17,423 bases of DNA from Rhodothermaceae bacterium. Lineage in GTDB: Bacteria > Bacteroidota > Rhodothermia > Rhodothermales > Rubricoccaceae. Under the pieces are notes generated by a model. The model saw nothing but the letters and a program-made list of their open reading frames with translations, had not been told where the DNA came from and did no database searches. Shown here one piece after another: positions 7,586 through 14,252 of the stretch. The DNA lies in contig JABDIZ010000069.1 in assembly GCA_013003465.1 (NCBI GenBank), positions 1-17,423 on the forward strand. The letters are read 5' to 3'. Positions within the stretch are counted from its first letter, which is position 1. Each line of letters begins with the position of its first letter. The translations under genes and the position numbers were made by a program.

Positions 7586-8509
7586 TCAGGCCGCGCCGTC
7601 GCCGCCGGGTTCGTCCGGCTCGACGCCGACGCCGTACAGAATCGCATCGAGCGACTGGCCGCGCGCCCGCTCGATGCGCGTGTAGCGCTTCATGAACTGG
7701 CGCTGCGCGTAGTCGAGGAACTGCTCCAGCGAGACCTCGAACGGGATGGCGTCGCCATAGGGTGCGAGCATCTCCTGGACGACCTGCATCGCAGTCATCA
7801 GCACTGTGTTCATCCGCGCCTCGATGACAGCCCAGAGATCATCGCCGTGCTCGGCCACGAGGCGGGAGAGCAAGTACACGCCGTAGCCGACGTGGCGGCT
7901 CTCATCGCGCTGGATGCTGCGGACGAGCTGCTGCATGCCGGGCATGATGCCGCGCGCTTCGAGGACAGTGTAGTAGGCGTGGTAGCCGGTCTCGGCGAGA
8001 ACGCCCTCCGTCCCCATCTGATAGGTCACAGCGGCCTCGGCCAGCGCTTCGGGCGAGCGGTCCGTGCGGAGGCGGTTCATGGCAGCAGGCTGCACCGCCA
8101 TGAAGTGCTGCCGGTAGGCCTCCGTGAGATAGCCATCGAGGTCGGCGTCGGACTGCGCGACTTCGCGGAGGAAGCGGTCGAACGCCTCGACGTGCTTGGC
8201 CTCTTCCCAGAGATAGCTCGTCAGAAACAACTCATCCTCGACCCATCCGGCATCGGCCATCACGCCGAGGAGCGGCAGCAAATCCGCCGTGACCGATTCT
8301 TCGCCTGCGCCGAACTGCGCGGTGAGGCGAAGCAGCAGGTCCTGCTCGTCGGCCGTGAGCGTCTGCCAGTCGGCGGCATCCTGCATGAGATCGACCGCGG
8401 CGGGGTCCCAGATGCCGAGCGCTTTGGCCTTTTTGAAGAGGCGCATTGGGGCGAGGCCGTAGTCGAGGCCGTGGCGCGTGGTTTTGAACGAGATGCGGTG
8501 GAGTTCCAT
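7586..8509 (-). CDS. R2-like ligand-binding oxidase (R2lox), Mn/Fe ferritin-like protein
   Basis: The 307-residue protein belongs to the ribonucleotide-reductase R2-like oxidases, which hold a Mn/Fe centre with a bound fatty-acid-like ligand. All expected ligands are present with a constant +1 offset from the characterised Geobacillus protein: E70, E103, H106, E168, E203 and H206, in GEESVTADLL, EEAKHVEAF, GTEGVLAETG and RDESRHVGYG. V73 and Y163 occupy the positions that form the Val-Tyr ether crosslink diagnostic of R2lox rather than the radical tyrosine of true NrdB/NrdF. No NrdA/NrdE partner lies nearby, which also argues against ribonucleotide reduction. The physiological role of R2lox is not established. 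It may be annotated elsewhere as ribonucleotide reductase small subunit. It is divergent from the S51 gene, with 80 nt between starts. Confidence 0.92.
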   Translation of the reverse strand: MELHRISFKTTRHGLDYGLAPMRLFKKAKALGIWDPAAVDLMQDAADWQTLTADEQDLLLRLTAQFGAGEESVTADLLPLLGVMADAGWVEDELFLTSYLWEEAKHVEAFDRFLREVAQSDADLDGYLTEAYRQHFMAVQPAAMNRLRTDRSPEALAEAAVTYQMGTEGVLAETGYHAYYTVLEARGIMPGMQQLVRSIQRDESRHVGYGVYLLSRLVAEHGDDLWAVIEARMNTVLMTAMQVVQEMLAPYGDAIPFEVSLEQFLDYAQRQFMKRYTRIERARGQSLDAILYGVGVEPDEPGGDGAA

Positions 8510-8556
8510 CGGATTGGGCCTTGCGTTTCTTAATGATACGAGCCGTAGCGTGCCGT

Positions 8557-8564
8557 TAGTTTTG
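8557..8564 (+). promoter_or_regulatory. Candidate Bacteroidota -7 box upstream of the S51 gene
   Basis: TAGTTTTG matches TAnnTTTG exactly. It lies 25 nt before the ATG at 8590, so the leader would be very short (about 15-20 nt). No good TTTG stands 19 nt upstream; the nearest T-rich run (TTTCTTA near 8526) is too far. The same 80-nt gap must also hold the R2lox promoter, for which the minus-strand TATCAT near 8535 is a weak option. Confidence 0.4.
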
Positions 8565-8589
8565 GCGCCTGTTCGCCTCGCATCCCTTT

Positions 8590-10950
8590 ATGCTCTGTCG
8601 TCTCACCCTGCTTCTCCTGCTGCTCGTACCGGCCTCGGTTTCGGCGCAAGGCTACCTCGTGGTGATGGGCGGTGGGAGCGCGGTCACGGACGCGTACCAG
8701 TGGCTCGCCGATCACGCACCCAACGGCCGCATCGTCCTGCTCGACTACACGAACGACGTGCCGACGAGCACACTCGCTGCGCTCGAAGCGACCGGCGCCG
8801 ACGTGACGTATCTGCCCATTCCGTCGCGGTCGGCCGCGGACAACCAGGCCAACGCGGATACCGTCCGCGCGCACGACGCCATCTTCCTGCCCGGCGGCGA
8901 CCAGTGGCGCTACGTGGACCAGTGGAACGGCACGCTCATCGAAGAGGCCATCCGCGATGTGTTCGTAGGCGGCGGTGCGGTGGGCGGAACGAGCGCCGGG
9001 GCGATGGTGCTCGGCTCGGTCGTCTTCGACGCGCAACGCGGCGGCCTCTCGCCCGTGAACGCTCTTCAGAACCCGTTCCACCGCGACGTGACGCTGACGG
9101 ACGACTTTCTCGCCCTCCTGCCCAACGCACTTGTGGACACGCACGTCTCGGAGCGCGCGCGCTTGGGCCGCCTCGTCCCGATGCTGGCCCGGCACTATGC
9201 CGATACCGGGGACTGGGTGACGGGCGTCGGTGTGGACGACGGCACGGCGCTTCTCGTTGAGCCTGACGGATCGAGCGAGGTCCTGGGCTCGGGCGTCGTG
9301 GCGCTGCTGCAGGCCGATGCCACCACCACGGCGACGGCCCAACCCGGGGAGTCGCTCCATGTCGAGGGCTTGCGGTTCGTGCAGCTCACTGCGGGCAGCA
9401 CGTTCGACCTCCCTACGTTCAGCCTCACCACAGCACCGCCGGGCACCACCGCCTTCTCGGCGACCCCATTGGGCGAACCCGCTTTCCCAGTGCACCTCGA
9501 TGGCGCGGAGCGTTCGTCGGACTGGACCGCGTCGGGCGGCTCGCTCGACACGTTTCTCGCCACGCTCCCGGGCGGCGCCTCGGTCGGCCTGCTCACCAGC
9601 CCCGGCGCCTCCGACGCTACCGCCGTGGCGAATGCGCTCACGCAACGCGGCCAGGCCTTCACGCGGATCGACGTGGACGACACGAGCGCCAACGACGCTG
9701 GGCTCGCCGCGTCCGCCTCGGCCAGCGACGCATTCCTCTGGGTAGGCAACGACCTGGAAGGGGCTGCGTCCCGCTACGCGGCGAGCACCGCCGTGGGCAG
9801 TGCCGTACGGGCCGAACTCGCCGTGGGCGCACCCGCCCTTTTCCTTGGCCATGACGCCCAACTGCTCGGTGAAGGCGCTGTCCTCGGAACCGATGAGCAG
9901 AGCACCGCTTCGTACGACGGTTCGCTCACCACGGCGGAGGGCCTTGCGCTGGCCGAGGGCCTCGTGGTGATGCCGCACGCCTACGGCTCGGATTCCGACT
10001 TCTGGGAAAACCACGCGACGGGCCTGGCCTGGAACCTCGCGCAGCAGCAGGCCACCATCGGCGTGCTCCTCGGCGACGATGCCCAGCTCACCCTTGAGGG
10101 CGCGACGCTGACGGTGAAGCCTAGCGAGGGCCTCCCGGCGCTCGTGCTCGATGCGCAAGATGTGACGCAGGCCGGCTACCCCAGCGTCCGTAACAACGCA
10201 TTGCTGGTTGAGGGCCGACTGCACGTCCTCGCGCCCGATACGCCCTATGAGTTGACCGTCGCATCGCCGGAGCTGGAGGTGAGGGCGCTGCTCGCCGGCG
10301 CCTACGATTCCATCGTCGGCACCATGCGCACCGACCTCTCCGCCCACCTCCCCGACACCGACCCCTACCTCGGCTCCACCTCCGTCCCCGCCGACTACTT
10401 CACCACCGACCCCACCGGCCTCCGCATCGTCGACTGGGTCCTGCTCGAACTACGCTCCGGCGACCCCATGGCCGCACAGACCGTCGTCATGCAGATGCCC
10501 GCGCTTCTCCGCGACGACGGCCGCGTCCTCGATGTCTCGGGCGCGAGCGAACCGGCCCTGGTGGGCCTGGCCGCAGGCGACTACTACCTCGTCGTTCGGC
10601 ACCGCAACCACCTCGCCGTCATGACGACGGCCGCAACGAGCTTCGCGCCAGGCACGACGACGAGCTACGACTTCACGAGTGGCATGGGGCAGGCCTACGG
10701 CACGGCCCCGATGACGCTGGCTTCCGATGGCGCAGCGGCGCTGTGGGCAGGCGACGGCAGCGGCGATGGGCAGGTGACGGCGCCGGATTTCAACGCGTAC
10801 TCGGCGGCGACGGCGGCGGGCGCGGTGGGGTACGAGGCAAGCGATTACACGCTCGACGGGCAGGTGACCGCGCCGGATTTCAACCTCTACAGCGCCGCGA
10901 CAGCAGCGGGCGCCCAGGCCGGCGTACCGGCAGATACGGGCAAACGCTAG
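8590..10950 (+). CDS. Secreted cyanophycinase-like (peptidase S51) multidomain protein with dockerin-like C-terminus
   Basis: The 786-residue protein opens with a signal peptide (hydrophobic LTLLLLLLVPA, likely cleavage after SVSA, residue 19). Residues ~21-245 are an S51 domain: FLPGGDQWRY (102-104 GGD), nucleophile S135 in GTSAGAMVLG, VDTHVSERARLGRL with H185, and GVGVDDGTALLVEPDG. D217 stands where cyanophycinase has the catalytic glutamate. Residues ~330-540 look like a second, decayed copy (FLWVGNDL, ALFLGHDAQLLG, GVLLGDDAQLTLEG) without the serine. Residues ~575-690 hold a Bacteroidota C-terminal module (RTDLSAHLPDTDPY, IVDWVLLELR, YYLVVRHRNHLAVM). Residues 722-775 are two calcium-loop repeats. 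Cyanophycinases cleave beta-Asp-Arg dipeptides from cyanophycin; here the substrate is more likely an extracellular peptide. The stop codon overlaps that of the opposing HAD gene. Confidence 0.88.
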   Translation: MLCRLTLLLLLLVPASVSAQGYLVVMGGGSAVTDAYQWLADHAPNGRIVLLDYTNDVPTSTLAALEATGADVTYLPIPSRSAADNQANADTVRAHDAIFLPGGDQWRYVDQWNGTLIEEAIRDVFVGGGAVGGTSAGAMVLGSVVFDAQRGGLSPVNALQNPFHRDVTLTDDFLALLPNALVDTHVSERARLGRLVPMLARHYADTGDWVTGVGVDDGTALLVEPDGSSEVLGSGVVALLQADATTTATAQPGESLHVEGLRFVQLTAGSTFDLPTFSLTTAPPGTTAFSATPLGEPAFPVHLDGAERSSDWTASGGSLDTFLATLPGGASVGLLTSPGASDATAVANALTQRGQAFTRIDVDDTSANDAGLAASASASDAFLWVGNDLEGAASRYAASTAVGSAVRAELAVGAPALFLGHDAQLLGEGAVLGTDEQSTASYDGSLTTAEGLALAEGLVVMPHAYGSDSDFWENHATGLAWNLAQQQATIGVLLGDDAQLTLEGATLTVKPSEGLPALVLDAQDVTQAGYPSVRNNALLVEGRLHVLAPDTPYELTVASPELEVRALLAGAYDSIVGTMRTDLSAHLPDTDPYLGSTSVPADYFTTDPTGLRIVDWVLLELRSGDPMAAQTVVMQMPALLRDDGRVLDVSGASEPALVGLAAGDYYLVVRHRNHLAVMTTAATSFAPGTTTSYDFTSGMGQAYGTAPMTLASDGAAALWAGDGSGDGQVTAPDFNAYSAATAAGAVGYEASDYTLDGQVTAPDFNLYSAATAAGAQAGVPADTGKR
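10765..10913 (+). repeat. Duplicated calcium-loop (dockerin-like) repeat inside the S51 gene
   Basis: Two 59-nt copies, 10765-10823 and 10855-10913, start 90 nt apart and encode near-identical DGQVTAPDFN..YSAATAAGA units (from D726 and D756). Each completes a 12-residue EF-hand-like loop: D722-S724-D726-D733 and D752-T754-D756-D763. Paired loops of this kind are the hallmark of dockerin-like modules. In this lineage such an ending is likely a surface-retention or partner-binding tail, which is an inference. Confidence 0.75.
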
Positions 10951-12443
10951 CGCTGCCCATTGCGGGTGGATTCGCCGTGCAGCGAGAACACATCGTGGTC
11001 CATTGAGCCGCGATGTGAGCGGAGGTACACGAAGGGCGTGTAGTGGAGGAAGTTGGAGACGCGCGCCGTGTACACATCGGCGCTGGTTTCGAGTTGGCGC
11101 GCGAGGTGACTCTTGTCGTTGCCCGCTCGGAGGAGCGGCCCCCAGTTCGGATTGACGAGCCGTCCGGCGGCCTGCGCTAGCGGGGCAATCTGCTCATCGA
11201 GCGCGACGAGGTCGGCGCGGAGCGCGCGCATCTTCGCATCGAGCTTCTTTACAGAGCGCTCGGTCTGCGGGCCGTAGCCCTCCGCATTGCGCTGCCGTTC
11301 GAGCCGGAGCGCCGAGTACCGGGCTTCCATCTGCTCCTTCTCGGCCATCATGGCGTGGAGCTGCGTCTGCTCGTCGCGGAAGCTGTCCATCGCGGCGATC
11401 TCGTCCTCCAGCGAGCGCAGGATGAGCGCCGTGCGCCAGCGCAGCACGCTCTTCGACACCTTGACGTCGGCAAAGATGTGATCGCCGACATAGAGGATCT
11501 CTTCGCCCCGTAGCCCGAGACTGGCCTCGACCAACGCCGCGTTCCCCCCCACGTAGGCTCGGCCTTCTTCCAGGGGGCCATTGATGGCGCGGAGCATCCC
11601 CTCCCCGTTGACAACCTCGAAGGCGGGCGCCCGCTCGGAGAAGAACGCGGGTTTGCGTGCCCCGAGGAGGGCCAGGTCGAACAGGTCTCGCCACGTCATG
11701 TCGCCCGGCAAAAACGGGTCGAATGCGTAGGCGAGCATCGGCGCGGCGTACTCCCACTCCGAGTTGGTGATGAGGAGGATCTTCTTGCCCGCCCGCTTCT
11801 GGTCGAGCAGCGCGAGCGGGATCTCCGGATCGCGGTCGACGAAGCGATCCGGGTCGGCTACGATCTCGGCTTTGAGGAGGCCTTCGAGGTGGGCCTCGTC
11901 AAGGGTGCGGCGAACGGTGGCGTAGAGGTCGTCGTAGCCCAGGCGCGCGGGTAGCTTGCCCGCATCCAGCAGATCCACGAGTTGGAGGTAGATGCTGGCC
12001 TCAGAGAGCGAAAAGAGCGTGTTCATGAACCGCCAGCGGCGGTCGTGCAGATCCACGAGCGTGCGGCGGTACGTGTCGCGCAATCGGTCGAAGGGCATCA
12101 GGGTCGTGCCGTGGAAGGCCCGCTTGATGTAGCCGAAGCGGTTGGCCTTGACGACATTACCCAGTTCAGTATCCATCACCAGCCCCTGCGTCACGAGGTC
12201 TGGGTCGAAGACGAGGTCTTCGACGGGCCAACCCTGCGCGACGAGGCCGTTCTTGATGTAGGCGTAGGCCCGCTCCTCCCACAGCGCCACGTGGTAGTGG
12301 ATGAGCGTATAGTCCATGTCGTAGCCGATGGCCCGGATCGTCCGCAGGTTGAGGGTGCGGTTACAGAACAGGCCGCGGGCGTGGCTGGCGGGGTCGAGGG
12401 GTTCCGAGGCGCCGTGCGTTCCGGCGCTGACCGTTGCTTCCAT
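10947..12443 (-). CDS. HAD-IG family 5'-nucleotidase (cN-II-like)
   Basis: This 498-residue cytosolic haloacid-dehalogenase enzyme probably hydrolyses purine nucleoside monophosphates, as the cN-II-like family does. Motif I is GYDMDYTLIHY with nucleophile D42 and D44. Motif II is LLITNS (T227, N228), motif III ARKPAF (K264), and motif IV YVGDHIFADV (D321, D326). A charged helical stretch at ~345-425 (SLEDEIAAMDSF, then EKEQMEARYSALRLERQRN) suggests a coiled coil. The C-terminus has the family's NWGPLLRAG and FLHYTPFVYLRSHRG. ATG at 12443 gives about 24 extra residues before the conserved core. It is the last of three co-directional genes, 108 nt after endonuclease V. The substrate is inferred from the family only. 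Confidence 0.92.
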   Translation of the reverse strand: MEATVSAGTHGASEPLDPASHARGLFCNRTLNLRTIRAIGYDMDYTLIHYHVALWEERAYAYIKNGLVAQGWPVEDLVFDPDLVTQGLVMDTELGNVVKANRFGYIKRAFHGTTLMPFDRLRDTYRRTLVDLHDRRWRFMNTLFSLSEASIYLQLVDLLDAGKLPARLGYDDLYATVRRTLDEAHLEGLLKAEIVADPDRFVDRDPEIPLALLDQKRAGKKILLITNSEWEYAAPMLAYAFDPFLPGDMTWRDLFDLALLGARKPAFFSERAPAFEVVNGEGMLRAINGPLEEGRAYVGGNAALVEASLGLRGEEILYVGDHIFADVKVSKSVLRWRTALILRSLEDEIAAMDSFRDEQTQLHAMMAEKEQMEARYSALRLERQRNAEGYGPQTERSVKKLDAKMRALRADLVALDEQIAPLAQAAGRLVNPNWGPLLRAGNDKSHLARQLETSADVYTARVSNFLHYTPFVYLRSHRGSMDHDVFSLHGESTRNGQR

Positions 12444-12551
12444 GCGGTTTTTTTCGTGTGCTTGGTTGAATCTCGAATGGTACGCGGGAAGGCGTCCGAC
12501 GAGTTCACCAATCTGTTAATCTGCACGCATTTCGTGAGGAAGGAGGAGGCG

Positions 12552-13226
12552 TTAGAGCGCGCCCTTGTAGCTCAGGCGGTGGGCGAGGCGCGTCGGTTCG
12601 GGGAGTTTGTAGCGGAGAGCGAGCCGCAGGGTGAGCGCCACTGCGTCTGCCAGCGTGACGCGGTGACCGATGGAGACGAACACGGGCTTGACGCCTTCGC
12701 GCGTGCGGAGCGCCTGCCCCACTACCTCGCCGTGGTGAACCAGATCGGCAGTGCTGCCTTTGGGCTCGGCGAGCGCGCCGTGGCGCCCCACCAGAATCGT
12801 CTTGGCGACGCCCAGCGCTGGGCGGTCGAGCAGCACCCCGAGGTGACAGGCGAGCCCGAATCGGCGCGGGTGCGCGTAGCCCTGTGCATCGAGCATGAGT
12901 CCATCGGGGAGGGCGCGGAGTTGCTCCAGCGCAGGAATAACCGCCGGGATCTCGCGGAAGGACAGCAGACCGGGCACGTACGGAAACGCCACCGGCCCCT
13001 CCCAGATCGCCTGATCGATGACGACCAGATCGGCGAGACGCAGTACGACGATGGCGGCTCGCACCTGATCACCCCGCACGCTCACATCGAGGCCACCCAC
13101 CGTGTCCAGGGCATCGAAGTCCAGCGGCTCCTCGCGCACGAGCGGCGCCAGCCGCTTCTGAATAGCGATGGCGTCCCTGGGCGAGACCTCCCAGGAATGA
13201 GCGTGGTGGAGGTGCAGGGCGGGCAT
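12552..13226 (-). CDS. nfi: Endonuclease V (deoxyinosine 3' endonuclease)
   Basis: The 224-residue enzyme nicks DNA at the second phosphodiester bond 3' of deoxyinosine, starting repair of deaminated adenine. The catalytic acidic triad is visible: D47 (GGLDVSV), E92 (LLSFREIPA) and D113 (MLDAQGYAHPRRFG). The spacing matches Thermotoga D43/E89/D110 to within one residue. The strand-separating wedge motif PYVPG (82-86) and K142 (LGVAKT) are also present, as is VSIGHRVTL near the C-terminus. ATG at 13226 gives a normal family length. It lies 42 nt downstream of the nitroreductase gene on the same strand and is probably co-transcribed with it. There is no Shine-Dalgarno. Confidence 0.95.
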   Translation of the reverse strand: MPALHLHHAHSWEVSPRDAIAIQKRLAPLVREEPLDFDALDTVGGLDVSVRGDQVRAAIVVLRLADLVVIDQAIWEGPVAFPYVPGLLSFREIPAVIPALEQLRALPDGLMLDAQGYAHPRRFGLACHLGVLLDRPALGVAKTILVGRHGALAEPKGSTADLVHHGEVVGQALRTREGVKPVFVSIGHRVTLADAVALTLRLALRYKLPEPTRLAHRLSYKGAL

Positions 13227-13268
13227 ACCAGAGGCGTGGAGGGGCCTCGGCAGAATACCGCCGCTCCG

Positions 13269-13769
13269 CTAGGCGCGCTTCTCGGCGTGTCCGTACCACA
13301 GAATGCCGATGGCCACCTCGCGCTCGGCGTCAATCCCGACGATGCGATAAAACTCGTGGTTCTCCACGATCAGATCGGTGATCCAGCTCGTGCGGATGGA
13401 TTCGCTCCAGAGCGAGAGGGACACGCGCTGCATGGCCGTCAGGCACCGCTCTTTGAGATGGGCCTGCTGCTGCTCGTCGTCCACACGCAGGCACGTCACC
13501 ACGACCCAGCCGGGTACGCTCCGCCACTGATCGTAGGCTGCTTGCGCTGCCTCGACGCCCACCATGGCTTCCATCAGCCGCGCGTTGAGCCAGGCGATGG
13601 CCTGCGCCTGGTCGGCCCCGATGGTATAGAATTGCCAGGGCTCCACCTCATAGTCCACCGGTACGTCGTGCGTCGCATCGAAGGCACGACGCAGGGCAGC
13701 GTCGAGCGAAGCGGGCTCGGCGGGCGGCGGCATCAGACGCGGAGTGGGCTGGGAGAGGTACAGATCCAT
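13269..13769 (-). CDS. YdjA-like nitroreductase family protein, divergent
   Basis: From the ATG at 13769 the protein has 166 residues and fits the short nitroreductase fold (FMN-dependent NAD(P)H oxidoreductases). PRLMPPPAEPASLDAAL, then DATHDVPVDYEVEPWQF (44-47 PWQF), parallels the YdjA pattern RLAEPAP...APDHKSMQPWRF. The centre has PGWVVVTC and SLWSESIRTSWI, and the end is VGIDAEREVAIGILWYGHAEKRA, where the family has LGI...EVVGILYVGYP. The N-terminal RRS that contacts the FMN phosphate is QPT here and the arginine of PWRF is glutamine, so flavin binding may be altered or lost. The frame is open to 13892, but the extra 41 residues are proline- and serine-rich and do not resemble the family. 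Function is inferred and the substrate unknown. It is probably first in a run with nfi and the HAD gene. Confidence 0.68.
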   Translation of the reverse strand: MDLYLSQPTPRLMPPPAEPASLDAALRRAFDATHDVPVDYEVEPWQFYTIGADQAQAIAWLNARLMEAMVGVEAAQAAYDQWRSVPGWVVVTCLRVDDEQQQAHLKERCLTAMQRVSLSLWSESIRTSWITDLIVENHEFYRIVGIDAEREVAIGILWYGHAEKRA

Positions 13770-14154
13770 GCCGAAACGGCGAGGCGGTAGGCTGCAGGAG
13801 CAGATGCGACGAGGAGGAACAGGTACATGCGGCTCCAAAGCCTGTGCCATGGAAGAGGTAGACGGGGGCAATTGCACGTCCGTACCCTCCAAGCCTATTA
13901 GGAAGGCAGATTGTCATGCGTGCCTGGACTGAATCCACGCTGATGCCTCAGGCGTTTCACAGCCAGATGCGGCGTCCCTCAGCTAAATCTCAGGCAAACC
14001 GACACGCCCGGGCTCCGATTCGTAATCCTTTCCCCGTTAACGAAGCGGGGCCGACTGTGCGGAAGGTTCACAGGGCGACATCCTGTGCACCTTGACTCCC
14101 GTTTCGGGCAGACGGTATCTTTCGGGCCCTTTTCGTGGTACGCCCGCGATCTAA
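13770..14154. other. 385-nt gene-free region between the nitroreductase gene and tRNA-Val
   Basis: No convincing coding frame is seen on either strand. It must hold the minus-strand promoter of the nitroreductase run; TAGGCTTG (complement of 13890-13897) is a possible -7 box. Two inverted repeats occur. CCCCG 14032-14036 pairs with CGGGG 14046-14050. CACAGG 14069-14074 pairs with CCTGTG 14082-14087 and abuts the tRNA promoter. Neither is followed by a T-tract. Confidence 0.5.
14092..14121 (+). promoter_or_regulatory. Promoter of tRNA-Val
   Basis: TTGACT (14092-14097) and TATCTT (14116-14121) are separated by 18 nt and lie 33 nt before the first base of the tRNA. The -10 region extended to TATCTTTC also fits the Bacteroidota TAnnTTTG pattern except for the last base. 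This is the best promoter match in the window, as expected for a stable RNA gene. Confidence 0.6.
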
Positions 14155-14228
<74 letters not shown>

Positions 14229-14252
14229 CAGAAAACCCTTGCCGACCCTCTC

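Noticed and set aside
7586..8509. Ribonucleotide reductase small subunit (NrdB/NrdF)
   Set aside because: The Val-Tyr crosslink pair and the lack of a large-subunit neighbour point to R2lox instead.
8530..10347. Long minus-strand open frame (605 codons) opposite the S51 gene
   Set aside because: It is antisense to a gene with a signal peptide and clear S51 motifs. The translation is Arg/Gly/His/Glu-rich with no domain, the usual shadow of a GC-rich gene.
11982..13790. Long plus-strand open frame (602 codons) opposite the HAD, endonuclease V and nitroreductase genes
   Set aside because: It crosses three minus-strand genes and their gaps and has no recognisable motif; all three antisense genes have family signatures.
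13770..13892. N-terminal extension of the nitroreductase to 13892
   Set aside because: The 41 extra residues are proline/serine-rich and not nitroreductase-like; ATG 13769 fits the family start.
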